55,767 nucleotides of DNA from GCA-2786165 sp964625775 (lineage in GTDB: Bacteria > Pseudomonadota > Gammaproteobacteria > Legionellales > Legionellaceae), in NCBI GenBank assembly GCA_964625775.1, contig CAZVEH010000010.1:1-55767 (forward strand), read 5' to 3'. This document shows positions 16,739 through 25,342 of this stretch, piece by piece (within the stretch, counting starts at the first letter, position 1; every line of letters starts with the position of its first letter). Both the position numbers and the translations under genes were made by a program. Under the pieces are notes generated by a model. That model ran no database searches. It saw nothing but the letters and a program-made list of their open reading frames with translations, and had not been told where the DNA came from.

Positions 16739-17206
16739 TTAATGTGTCGTTAACATGCTATAAACTTTTTGTGCGGGGGTAAATTCCGGGTATTGATTGA
16801 TGATATTCCTCAAACTTTGTAACGCTTGCTCTTCTTTACCTTCGTTCAGTAAATTCATCGCTTCATAATATAACCCTTGAGCAAGGGGATTAGCGACCCA
16901 TGCAACCTCTTTCTTATCGGCACTTGCTGAAATCGCACTCGATTTCCTGGAAATCTCAGCTCGCTCATCCCCAGATGACTTTGCATCGAGTTGAGTTTCC
17001 TTTGTTGGTGAAGAAAAATAAGAGTATGACATATACATAAACACGCCAATAAAAACCGCAATACTCACAGGAGTAGCAAAGGATTTCATTGCAGTAGACC
17101 GTTGCATTGGGGATTCGCAATACACACTCGAAGATGGATTTAAAGATTCAGGCACACATTTCTTGGGTTTTTTCAAATTTTCCAAAGTTTCATTAATGAC
17201 GCTCAT
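16739..17206 (-). CDS. short MshN-like membrane protein with TPR
   Basis: A 155-residue protein. It begins MSVINETLENLKK, close to the start of MSHA-pilus protein MshN. One hydrophobic segment (TPVSIAVFIGVFMYMSYSYF, about residues 46-65) suggests a single-pass inner-membrane protein with its C-terminus outside. The C-terminal 50 residues form a TPR-like pair (GLYYEAMNLLNEGKEEQALQ then IINQYPEFTPAQKVYSML). It is shorter than typical MshN. It follows the ATPase gene by 31 bases. Together they look like an MshM-MshN (or ExeA-ExeB) pair, but no other pilus or type II secretion genes are present. The relationship to MshN is a by-eye judgement. Confidence 0.6.
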   Translation of the reverse strand: MSVINETLENLKKPKKCVPESLNPSSSVYCESPMQRSTAMKSFATPVSIAVFIGVFMYMSYSYFSSPTKETQLDAKSSGDERAEISRKSSAISASADKKEVAWVANPLAQGLYYEAMNLLNEGKEEQALQSLRNIINQYPEFTPAQKVYSMLTTH

Positions 17207-17237
17207 GTTTTTTCTCTCTCTATAGTTTGGTCATCAT

Positions 17238-18140
17238 TCATTCTGTTGGTGTTATTTTAGAACTCATCAACATTTGTTTGACTCGGTGCAAGGAAGTACG
17301 CAAAAGGTTTTGCCAAACATTAGGAACCGAAGTATATTCAGTATCCACAATTGCTTTTGAAATCAACTCTTTACTCAAATGATGTTCCGAACGACTATAT
17401 GCCAACATCAACGCTTTGTGACATACAATATTGATCAAACGCGGAATACCCTTGGTCTTTTTATACAACAAGCGACTGGCCTGAGGAGAAATAGTCACCC
17501 CATGCTTCTTACCCGGCTTAGTGGCCTTTGATAAACGATGAAATATGTAACTATTCAAATCCTTTTGCTTAATAGGCAACAAAGTATAAGAAAAAGATAT
17601 CCGTTGCAGGAAATGGCTGGATGCGCGCAATTTTGTATCCAAATCCAATCCCCCAATCAAAACCACTTGGCATAGTTTTTCACCCGCACATTCCAAATTC
17701 CCAAGAATTTGAATCACTTCAAGATTCTCCTTACTCAAATATTGCGCCTCATCAAACAGGAGTACTATCTTTTTAGACTCCTGTTTCAAGAGGTACGCTT
17801 TATCATGAATAGATTTTAAAATTTGCGCCGGCTGTTCGTCAGAAGAGCAGGTGATCTCGAGTTTACTGGCAATAAGCTCCAATAACTCGGCATAAGTAAA
17901 ATACGGATTCATCACATATACTGGAAAATCATGATTTGCTATTTTTTCAATAAACAAACGGCAAAGCATGCTTTTTCCAGTACCAGGCTGACCCGTAATT
18001 TTAATGACACCATCATTCACCTGTAATCCAACCATAAGCACATCAAGCGATTTTTGATGGTTTTCCAAACTATAGTAATATTCAATATTGGGATATTGGT
18101 TGAATGGAAACTCTGTCAAATTAAAAAAATCTTGATACAT
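17238..18140 (-). CDS. MshM/ExeA-like AAA ATPase
   Basis: A 300-residue ATPase. The N-terminal pattern MYQDFFNLTEFPFNQYPN is the hallmark of the ExeA/GspA/MshM family. Walker A is GQPGTGKS (about residue 53), Walker B is IVLLFDEAQYLS, and a sensor-type RLINIVCHKALMLAYS lies near the end. ExeA proteins work with ExeB at the inner membrane and peptidoglycan to place secretins. This protein lacks the C-terminal peptidoglycan-binding domain of ExeA, as MshM does. ATG 18140 is chosen because GGAG lies six bases upstream; the frame opens with TTG at 18152. It starts about 15 bases after the Sel1 gene. Confidence 0.85.
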   Translation of the reverse strand: MYQDFFNLTEFPFNQYPNIEYYYSLENHQKSLDVLMVGLQVNDGVIKITGQPGTGKSMLCRLFIEKIANHDFPVYVMNPYFTYAELLELIASKLEITCSSDEQPAQILKSIHDKAYLLKQESKKIVLLFDEAQYLSKENLEVIQILGNLECAGEKLCQVVLIGGLDLDTKLRASSHFLQRISFSYTLLPIKQKDLNSYIFHRLSKATKPGKKHGVTISPQASRLLYKKTKGIPRLINIVCHKALMLAYSRSEHHLSKELISKAIVDTEYTSVPNVWQNLLRTSLHRVKQMLMSSKITPTE

Positions 18141-18155
18141 CAAATGCTCCAAGCG

Positions 18156-21100
18156 TTATGATTTCGGGGATTCATTCACATACAAATTGTAGGCTTTGGT
18201 CAAATCTTTCTGTACACCGTAGCCATTTTTGTACATCACCGCCAATTGGTTTTTCGCCAACGTATTGCCATGTTTCAGCGCCGAATTTAACCAATAAAAG
18301 GCTTTGCTGTAATCTAAATTCGTACCGGTACCGTTGAAATACATCAAGCCAAGATGATACTGCGCATCAGCATCGCCTTTCTCTGCTGATTTCATATACC
18401 ATTTAAACGCTTCTTGGGGATTGGGATTCACACCAATGCCTGTATCATACATCAACGCTAATTTAGACTGCGCCTTCTCGTGGCCAGCAATCGCCGCTTT
18501 GGTATGCCAGAGTGCTGATTTGCTATAATCAATCGCGACCCCTTTTCCTTTAGAATACATTTCTGCCAAGGTGTACTGGGCTAGCATGTTACCTTGAAGC
18601 GCAGATTTCTCTAAAAGCTGTGCGGCTTTTTGGTCGCTCTGAGGCACTTCTCTACCATCAAGATAAAGTTGAGCCATTGTATAGTCTGCTTTTTCATGAT
18701 TTGCCGCAACAGCTTTAGACAACCAATACAAAGCCGTTTTCGTATTTTTCGGGACCAATTGACCGTCTAAATAATACTTGCCTAATTTATACTGCACATT
18801 GGCATTGCCTTTCTCCGCCACTTCCTGATAAAGCTCAAGCGCCTTAGCAAAGTTTTGTGAAATACCATCGCCTTTTTCATATTTTTCAGCCAATTTGTAT
18901 TGGGCAAACAGATTACCTACACTAGCGGCTTGTTGATAATAGTACGCAGCACGCTCTTTATTCACAGCGACACCCAAACCAGCATCATACAAACGAGCCA
19001 AGGCAATTTCTGCCCGCAATTGCCCACTTGCAGCTGCATAACCATTGTCTACTGCCAATTTGTAGAATTTGAACGCTCGCGCATTGTTAATCGGCATACC
19101 AATACCCGTCTCATTAAAGAGGCCCATCTGGTATTGCGCGTACACATTGCCATTCAAGGCTGCTTTTTCATACCAATATACCGATTGATCGGTTGATTTT
19201 TGTGTTCCAATCCCATTTTGATACATCAAAGCAACTGCGTATTGAGCATCGGACAAACCAGATTTTGCTGCAACCAAATGCCAGTTGAATGCGCTGGTTT
19301 TATTTTCTTTAACACCCTTGCCATACTGGTACATCAAACCCAAGTTATAAGCAGCTATGGTTGACCCTTGCTTTGCTGCAGCAAGGTACAGCGCTTCAGA
19401 TTTGGCCAAATCATTTGGAATTTCGTCATCCAATTCATACAAAAATCCAAGCGAAGCCAGAGCAGCTACATCACCCATCTCTGCCGCACGACTATACAGA
19501 TTGATCGCCATTTTGACATCACGTGATACACCAAGTCCCAACTGATACATATTACCTAGGCAGTATATCGCCAGTGGATTCGCTTGCGCAGCGGCTTTTT
19601 CATACCATGTTTTAGCAACTGCATCAGACTTAGCTACACCAATGCCTTGTTGGTACATATAGCCAATTTTAAGTTGAGCAGAGGCATCCCCTTGTTCTGC
19701 AGCTTTCTCATATAATTTTGCCGCTTCTGCAATTTTATCGCTGGAATGGTCATGCGTGATATAATAATCAGCAAGAAATAACTTGGCCTTCACATGGGCT
19801 TGTGCCGCTGACTTTTCAATCAAAGCAATCGCTGATTGCGCGTCATTTTTGTTATGATTGGTTTGCAATAACACCGCATAATTATACTGCGCCAACGGAT
19901 ATCCTTGCTGCGCAGCAGCCTCCAAAAGACGAGCCCCACCTTTGGCATCTTGAGACATACCTGTGCCTTGCAAAAGATAAGTACCTAAAACATATTCCGC
20001 GATTGCAGACTTTCCTTCCGCTGCTTTTTCATACCATGACACTGCTTCGGACGGATTAGCCTTCACTCCAATACCACGATCCAGCATCATCGCTACCAAT
20101 AAAGCGCCCTGAGCACTGCCACGTGTCGCTGCCTCAGTAGCAATACGATATGCTCTGGCAAGAACTTCATGATTTTGCGTATTTTGTAAATAATAAGTGG
20201 CCAGAAATTCTTGTGCGCCCAAATGACCTTGTAAAACTGCCTTTTGATACAATTGAATCACTTTGGAGTTTAATTCTGATTTTACAGCCGCATCCGTCAT
20301 GGCTAGCGCATCATCAGAATACAGTTGTGCTAAATTAAACTGAGCATCTGCGATATCTTGTTCCGCTGCCATCGCATAAAGCTGTTCGGCTTTCGCTCTG
20401 TCTTTAGGAAGTCCTTCTAAACCGTATTCATTGAATGTACCTAACAAATATTGCGCATGCGCATCGTGAGAGTTTGCTGCAGCATTCAACCAGTATAAGG
20501 CTTCTTTGTTGTTTTTCTTAATTCCTTTGCCGTGTAAGTACATCAGAGCCAAATTGTATTTGGCTTTGGCAAAGTCTTGTTTTGCAGCGCTTAAGTACCA
20601 TTCTGCAGCAATTTTTTGATCTTGACTGACGCCATGTCCTTGTTCATACATTTGCGCTACTTTGAATTGCGCTTTTGCAGCTCCATGAACAGCTTCTTTT
20701 AAAATCACGTTAAAACTTGTTTGCAATTTGCTGTTATCGTGTTCTTCGGCGGCCAACTGATACACAAACACATCAGATTTTGCGGATTTCTGTGGTGCCA
20801 AGGTATTCCATGCCAATAATTGCTTGAGCGATTGGGTTTTTGGATCCTCTAAGGTGTAAACGGTGTTAAAAATATCTGATTTAGAGATAGTGACCAATTT
20901 CGGAGTGATCATATCGGTATCAGCAATATCATGGTATGTTTTTTGTTGATCAGTCGCCAACGATTTTAATTGCTCTCTGGATAAAACATCCCCGTTATCG
21001 CTGGCCTTTTTCAACCAAAATACGGCTTGTTTATAGCCCTCTTCCGAATCAGCTTCTTTCAGATACAACTCAGCCAAAGCATGCTGCGCCTTCACATAAT

Positions 21101-22007
21101 TCTGATCCGCTGATTTGGTAAACCATTTTTTGGCCGCGGCCACATCAGCACGAACTCCGAGGGTACCTTCGTACAATCGTCCCAGATGATATTGCGCTTC
21201 GGCATCACCTGAGTTTCCTGCTTCAGTCAACCACGCAACGGCTTTGTTGATATCCGTCACCGAAGCATTAGAAGTTAAATACAATAAACCTAGGGCCAAT
21301 TTGGCTTTTTCATTATCTTGCTTGTTGGCGCTTGCGTTGGAGTCTGATGCGGCAAGCTCTAACCAATGCATAGCCTGGGCGTTATCTTGTTGGACCAACT
21401 CCCCTTCATAATAAATTTTACCCAGTTTATACCGAGCTTTGAGATGGCCACTGGCTGCAGATTTTTCTAACCATTTGATGCCCTCTTCTGCTTTCACTCG
21501 ATCGCCACTTTTCAGCTCTAGCAATGCCAATTCGTATTGAGCAGAAGCATTATTTGCCTGTGCTGCTTTTTCAAACCAATATTTGGCTTGCTCTTCAGAT
21601 TTGCGTGTGCCGTAACCATTCAAAAAAGCTAACCCAGAAAAAACCTGAGCTTCAACGTTGCCTTGCTCTGCGGCTTTCTTATACCACTCTAGGGCTTGAG
21701 ACACGCCATTTTTTACATTTAGAAAATATTTTGCCATATAAATCTGAGCGGGTTCATAGCCTAAGCGACCAGATTCTTGAATGAGCTTCAAACCTTCCTG
21801 TTGTTTTTTAGCAACACTATAGCCATTGATATACATTTTCCCGAGATAAAACAAAGCTTGTTTATCATGGTGTTTGGCCAATTCTTGAAGCACTTTACTG
21901 GCTTTATAATAGTTCCCACTATAGTAATCCGCCATGTAATCAGCGGTATCTGCCAACGCAGCTATTGGGGTAAGTGCACACATTAAAGGTATAAAAGTCC
22001 GTCTCAT
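18156..22007 (-). CDS. EnhC-like giant Sel1-repeat protein, exported
   Basis: A 1283-residue protein made almost wholly of Sel1-like repeats (about 36 residues each, roughly thirty copies), with units such as AQYELALLYLKG, AKYNLALMYLHGKGI and AQYKLAEKYEKGDGI followed by a tryptophan or tyrosine helix. An N-terminal signal peptide (MRRTFIPLMCALTPIAALA) sends it to the periplasm or surface. A less repetitive insert lies around residues 350-430. Size and architecture match EnhC of Legionella (about 1200 residues), which aids growth in macrophages and binds the lytic transglycosylase Slt. AAGGAAG before the ATG is a good ribosome site. It is the first gene of a unit with the MshM- and MshN-like genes. 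Confidence 0.85.
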   Translation of the reverse strand: MRRTFIPLMCALTPIAALADTADYMADYYSGNYYKASKVLQELAKHHDKQALFYLGKMYINGYSVAKKQQEGLKLIQESGRLGYEPAQIYMAKYFLNVKNGVSQALEWYKKAAEQGNVEAQVFSGLAFLNGYGTRKSEEQAKYWFEKAAQANNASAQYELALLELKSGDRVKAEEGIKWLEKSAASGHLKARYKLGKIYYEGELVQQDNAQAMHWLELAASDSNASANKQDNEKAKLALGLLYLTSNASVTDINKAVAWLTEAGNSGDAEAQYHLGRLYEGTLGVRADVAAAKKWFTKSADQNYVKAQHALAELYLKEADSEEGYKQAVFWLKKASDNGDVLSREQLKSLATDQQKTYHDIADTDMITPKLVTISKSDIFNTVYTLEDPKTQSLKQLLAWNTLAPQKSAKSDVFVYQLAAEEHDNSKLQTSFNVILKEAVHGAAKAQFKVAQMYEQGHGVSQDQKIAAEWYLSAAKQDFAKAKYNLALMYLHGKGIKKNNKEALYWLNAAANSHDAHAQYLLGTFNEYGLEGLPKDRAKAEQLYAMAAEQDIADAQFNLAQLYSDDALAMTDAAVKSELNSKVIQLYQKAVLQGHLGAQEFLATYYLQNTQNHEVLARAYRIATEAATRGSAQGALLVAMMLDRGIGVKANPSEAVSWYEKAAEGKSAIAEYVLGTYLLQGTGMSQDAKGGARLLEAAAQQGYPLAQYNYAVLLQTNHNKNDAQSAIALIEKSAAQAHVKAKLFLADYYITHDHSSDKIAEAAKLYEKAAEQGDASAQLKIGYMYQQGIGVAKSDAVAKTWYEKAAAQANPLAIYCLGNMYQLGLGVSRDVKMAINLYSRAAEMGDVAALASLGFLYELDDEIPNDLAKSEALYLAAAKQGSTIAAYNLGLMYQYGKGVKENKTSAFNWHLVAAKSGLSDAQYAVALMYQNGIGTQKSTDQSVYWYEKAALNGNVYAQYQMGLFNETGIGMPINNARAFKFYKLAVDNGYAAASGQLRAEIALARLYDAGLGVAVNKERAAYYYQQAASVGNLFAQYKLAEKYEKGDGISQNFAKALELYQEVAEKGNANVQYKLGKYYLDGQLVPKNTKTALYWLSKAVAANHEKADYTMAQLYLDGREVPQSDQKAAQLLEKSALQGNMLAQYTLAEMYSKGKGVAIDYSKSALWHTKAAIAGHEKAQSKLALMYDTGIGVNPNPQEAFKWYMKSAEKGDADAQYHLGLMYFNGTGTNLDYSKAFYWLNSALKHGNTLAKNQLAVMYKNGYGVQKDLTKAYNLYVNESPKS

Positions 22008-22049
22008 GATACTTCCTTATATTAGCAAGATAATTTAGCTAAAGATTAT

Positions 22050-22079
22050 TTATCACTAACAAAATACAGTACAAGTCAA
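22050..22079 (-). promoter_or_regulatory. weak candidate promoter for the enhC-like operon
   Basis: On the minus strand TTGACT (22074-22079) and TGATAA (22050-22055) are separated by 18 bases, about 45 bases before the Sel1 gene start. The -35 is good and the -10 is poor, so the element is tentative. Confidence 0.3.
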
Positions 22080-22202
22080 AGAAAATCCATATGCGATAAA
22101 TAATATTGTTTAGATGTTGAGAGTAGATATCATAAATATTTTTCATGCACAATTATGGATGAACTTTGGGTTGATTCAAGTGGGAGAAGTTTAGGATCAG
22201 TC

Positions 22203-22261
22203 CGTCATTCAATGATTGACTTTAGATCCCGCGGAAAGCGCGGGAAGAAGACTAAGTGACG
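22203..22261. repeat. REP-like palindromic element
   Basis: The outer arms are CGTCA (22203-22207) and TGACG (22257-22261). The inner hairpin TCCCGCG-gaaag-CGCGGGA (22227-22245) has a perfect 7-bp stem. The composition is GC-rich against an A+T-rich background. It resembles the element at position 10 in style (CGTCA, CCCG core) but not in exact sequence. Confidence 0.5.
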
Positions 22262-22574
22262 TTTATGGAACGGAGCTTTTAGACAATCATACCTGAACAA
22301 ATGATCAATGAGCCCCGGCACTTTGATGAGGTCCTCAATTTAAAGCCATTAATTGAGGGCACGCCCTAATATCCTTTAATAGTTCCCGTAATACCTAAAG
22401 TAAGCACAGGTACTTTAGATTCATTGATGACACAATCCGAAAAAAATATCAGGGCCATATCGCGCAGTAATGGGCATAAGCATTTTTCCCCAAGAAACCC
22501 ATCACTAAGATTGGACTATGCCACAAAGTAAGTTATGATGATGAGATCCATCTATCCTTCAAACTTGGATTTTG

Positions 22575-23507
22575 ATGATCAGACTATCGCGATATAGCGC
22601 CCTTTTGACGATACTGTATAGCTCTCTTGTATGGCCAGGAACACCTCCAGCAGAGTCTCTGGCTCAACATGATGCGCAGGTTCTTAAAATTTACAATCGA
22701 TTGAAACGTACATACACTCAAAAAACAGATCCCTTGATCATCGCATGGGGAAATAAACTGGACTTCTATCACCAACAAACTGTACATGAATATCCGATTA
22801 TCCCCGCAAATTATGATGAATTAAAAAGCATCAGTCACGTCATTCTTGCAGTGTATGCATTATTTGACCCCAAGAATGAATTTCCCAAAAATATGGCGGA
22901 TGTCATTGCCTACAAAAATTTGCTCATAAGCACTGAACCCTTGATTCAAACATTGCCTCTTTCGCCGGATCAAAAAAAACGGCAACAACACATACTTGCT
23001 GTAACGAAACACGCATTGACCGAAGCTATTGAAAAAAAAGCGGTATCCCAACATAGCATACAGCAGCTTTTTAGCACGCTTTCTCCACTGATACAAAAAA
23101 ACATGGATGATGCAGCGAAGCTTGAAATTGATGCCATCAACCAGCAAATGACTAAGATACAACATCAACTCACTCCTGAGGAGCTAAAACAATTATTTGT
23201 TGTTATTCCCACCTCGAAAATGCCACGACAAGATAATCTGATAGGCCAATATTTTTCTAAATTTATGAATGCGCCTATGGATAGCGACCGACTTATCTAT
23301 GCCGAAGGATTAACCAAAACAAAACAAGTGTTAGCGCTTGTGGGATCTTGGCAAATGGAGTCCAACTTATCCCTGATATTTTTTCACAATGCGAATCACA
23401 TGAAAAAAGATATTTTAGGTACAAGTACCCAGCATTATCTGCAACAGTGCACAAGAGACACAACCCAGCATAGCGCCTTGGTGTGTGATCACACACCAAA
23501 TCGATGA
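22575..23507 (+). CDS. exported protein of unknown function
   Basis: A protein of 310 residues with no family that I recognise. The N-terminus (MIRLSRYSALLTILYSSLVWPGTPP) looks like a signal peptide. The rest is mainly helical and polar, with no cysteine cluster or transmembrane span apart from the leader: regions such as SVSQHSIQQLFSTLSPLI and DDAAKLEIDAINQQMTKIQ may be coiled. The end (residues ~300-310, LVCDHTPNR) lies inside a perfect palindrome at 23478-23499 and may have been altered by neighbouring IS decay. The ATG at 22575 lacks a clear ribosome site. Flanks are non-coding, so it is a single-gene unit. Confidence 0.6.
   Translation: MIRLSRYSALLTILYSSLVWPGTPPAESLAQHDAQVLKIYNRLKRTYTQKTDPLIIAWGNKLDFYHQQTVHEYPIIPANYDELKSISHVILAVYALFDPKNEFPKNMADVIAYKNLLISTEPLIQTLPLSPDQKKRQQHILAVTKHALTEAIEKKAVSQHSIQQLFSTLSPLIQKNMDDAAKLEIDAINQQMTKIQHQLTPEELKQLFVVIPTSKMPRQDNLIGQYFSKFMNAPMDSDRLIYAEGLTKTKQVLALVGSWQMESNLSLIFFHNANHMKKDILGTSTQHYLQQCTRDTTQHSALVCDHTPNR
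23478..23499. repeat. perfect 22-bp palindrome
   Basis: The half-site TTGGTGTGTGA is followed immediately by its exact complement, TCACACACCAA. It covers the last codons of the exported-protein gene. There is no T run after it, so it is not a typical terminator. It could be a binding site or a junction of the IS1 remnant next to it. Confidence 0.6.
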
Positions 23508-23524
23508 GCATAGTATCATCAAAA

Positions 23525-23688
23525 CTGGCTGCTCTGTTAACTCAGGCAATTGAGGGAAGGCATTTAACGTTACGCACGCGTATCCATCGTCTGGCAAGAA
23601 GAACACTCTGCTTTTAAAAATTAGAGAAAATGCATGACATTGGTATTGGACTGTCCATTAATCGGTATGAATTCGGTGTGTCTTTAGT
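23525..23688 (+). pseudogene. IS1-family transposase remnant (C-terminal part)
   Basis: The plus frame reads LTQAIEGRHLTLRTRIHRLA then RRTLCF, a stop at 23615-23617, then KLEKMHDIGIGLSINRYEF. This is the ending of IS1-family InsAB' transposases (RTRIKRLARKTICFS...EMHD...NRYEFG). The stop replaces the serine after CF by a single-base change. The upstream three quarters are missing. It separates the exported-protein gene from the SDR gene. Confidence 0.7.
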
Positions 23689-23746
23689 AATGAACAGCAA
23701 TCATTTTGAACCACTACCAACTCATTATATCCTGCATTAAAGCCTA

Positions 23747-24445
23747 TTAAATTTTCATTTTTGGGCGCACCCTACTTAAACCGCCATCGACCGCCAATAC
23801 CTGCCCGGTAATCCAATTATTTTTAGGCTCTAAAAGAAAAACAATGGCACGAGCAATATCCTCTGGGGTGCCAATTCTATCTAAAGCGTGCATTGCTTTA
23901 GATGCGTTGAATGCTAAAGCATTTGACATAAGATGTGCCGTCAAAGGGGTGTCGGTCATACCTGGCGCTACTACATTAAAACGTAAATTTAAGTGAGCGT
24001 AGGTGGCGGCGGCTGATTGTGCGAGCCCGATAATTCCTGCTTTCGCTGCTGCAATTGCCTCATGATTAGCTAAGCCAACAAGTGCCGCGGCTGAAGAAAT
24101 CAGTACCACTGAGCCGCCATTTTTCATATGCATTCCAGCTGCACGAACCGTTGCAAATGACGTTGTTAATGAAGAATCAATAACAGCTTGATATTGTTCT
24201 TGTGAAGTCATATGCGCGCTTTTTAATAATAATGAGCCAGCACAATTAACAACGCCATCGATTAAACCGGCGTCTTTAAATACCTCATCAACGGCATCAA
24301 AATTAGTCGCATCCAATAGCGCATGAGGTTCAATTTTGGTGCTATCTCGAGCAGTAGTGAAGACGGTGTCTCCCTGAGATATTAGAATATTAACGACCGC
24401 TTGACCAATAGCGCTACTCGCTGCAATCACTAAATAATTTGCCAT
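23747..24445 (-). CDS. short-chain dehydrogenase/reductase without the catalytic Tyr
   Basis: A classical-size SDR of 232 residues. It has a Rossmann start (VIAASSAIGQAV, a variant of TGxxxGIG), NCAGSLL (the NAG motif), a serine in VVLISSAAAL, and APGMTDTPL and GQVLAVDGGLS near the end. The usual YxxxK is IxxxK here: NHEAIAAAKAG has Ile where Tyr should be, with the Lys kept. The fold and cofactor site look intact, so the protein may bind NAD(P) but act differently or use another acid. It lies alone between two decayed insertion sequences. The substrate cannot be told. Confidence 0.85.
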   Translation of the reverse strand: MANYLVIAASSAIGQAVVNILISQGDTVFTTARDSTKIEPHALLDATNFDAVDEVFKDAGLIDGVVNCAGSLLLKSAHMTSQEQYQAVIDSSLTTSFATVRAAGMHMKNGGSVVLISSAAALVGLANHEAIAAAKAGIIGLAQSAAATYAHLNLRFNVVAPGMTDTPLTAHLMSNALAFNASKAMHALDRIGTPEDIARAIVFLLEPKNNWITGQVLAVDGGLSRVRPKMKI

Positions 24446-24486
24446 AATCTATGTCTCCTTTGTTAAATGGACCCGAATGATGGGTT

Positions 24487-25153
24487 TTATTTCAAACAGT
24501 TTGCAAGCATTTTAAGAACGCCCAATTGCAGGGGTCGAATGGTATAAGCGGCTAGTGCCGCAACTTAATGAGTCAAAGCATTCTTAATCGAGCGACGACG
24601 CGTGTGCCAAACTTAATAACAGTGTTTGAGGTGTCCAATAACGATGTCAATAACTCCTCTTTGATTAAGTCATTGTCTTTCATACCTAGAAATATGTGGC
24701 TTGGTTTACACATTTTTACGAGTTCTTGTAATGAGTCTAAGGCCACCGGCAATCAGATCCTCAAATATTTTTTTACCAAGATAGCCCCTGCCTCCAAAGC
24801 CGAGTCCTTTGAATTTTTTCAATAATGGCACAGCTTCTTTGCTATCATGACGGTTGCCTCTAGTGATTTTAAATGCCATCAACTCACCACGATTGTTAGT
24901 AACAAGATGCAGCTTAAGGCCGAAAAACCAACCCACAGACGTATGACCATAATCAGCAACTTCATCAAATGTTTTATGTCGCGATGAACGTCGTACATGG
25001 CAACCTGGTAAGCAGCTTGAGTCTATGTAGTAGATGCCTGTTTGTTGCCCGGATTTTAGTTGTGTGAAAATGCTTAGTGAAAATATTGCTCTTTTCATCA
25101 AGCTTACAAACCGTATCGTAACAAGGTAGCTGTGGAAAGTATACCTTGTAGTA
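24487..25153 (-). pseudogene. IS982-family transposase pseudogene
   Basis: The longest open part (24706-25101) reads KSGQQTGIYYIDSSCLPGCH, HTSVGWFFGLKLHLV and RGYLGKKIFEDLIAGG, the DDE core of IS982-type transposases. It is broken. Upstream, a frameshift separates YYKVYFPQLPCYD from RFVSLMKRAIF near 25115. Downstream the frame continues through several in-frame stops (after RKNV, after RYERQ, after HLKHCY and after NALTH) to LGVLKMLANCLK at 24487. The second catalytic Asp (GDRGY in relatives) reads GGRGY and the final Glu reads Asp (GVIDIVIG). The N-terminal part is missing. Confidence 0.88.
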
Positions 25154-25218
25154 AAGAGATAGGAGACTGGTATAAAAATTATAGGACTTACGCGTTTGGC
25201 TCGTGACTAGCTTTCAAT

Positions 25219-25295
25219 TGGTCGGGACGGAAGGATTTGAACCTTCGACCACTAGCACCCCATGCTAGTACGCTACCAGGCTGCGCTACGCCCCG
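25219..25295 (-). tRNA. tRNA-Pro (anticodon GGG)
   Basis: A 77-base cloverleaf on the minus strand. The acceptor stem pairs CGGGGCG with CGTCCCG (some G-U), the D arm is GCGCAGCCTGGTAGCG, and the anticodon stem CTAGC/GCTAG encloses loop ATGGGGT, giving anticodon GGG. The T arm contains GGTTCAAATCC, and CCA is encoded. It lies between nuoN and the IS982 pseudogene, close to the end of the nuo operon. Confidence 0.95.
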
Positions 25296-25342
25296 ATTGG
25301 TAGGATAATACCGTTTATTGCTTAAAATAACAATACGGTTTT

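Larger units (their letters stand above)
22008..22574. other. about 560 bases without a gene upstream of the enhC-like gene
   Basis: The stretch holds the candidate enhC promoter, a palindromic repeat (22203-22261) and a stem-loop CCTCAATT-N10-AATTGAGG (22333-22358). On the minus strand around 22375-22480 a frame of about 35 codons (ending VPVLTLGITGTIKGY) is open but has no start, ribosome site or recognisable relative. I see no RNA gene. Confidence 0.4.

Noticed and set aside
18156..22007. Tandem DNA repeats or CRISPR in the Sel1 gene
   Set aside because: The periodicity of about 108 bases comes from protein-level Sel1 repeats; the DNA units differ and there are no constant repeats with spacers.
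22375..22480. Minus-strand frame of about 35 codons ending VPVLTLGITGTIKGY
   Set aside because: No start codon in a good place, no ribosome site and no recognised relative; too short to call a gene or a remnant.
25114..25135. Short match to the 3' end of 16S rRNA (TCGTAACAAGGTAGC)
   Set aside because: Only 15 bases match. There is no anti-Shine-Dalgarno end after them, and the minus strand reads as part of the IS982 transposase frame (FPQLPCYD), which explains the sequence better.
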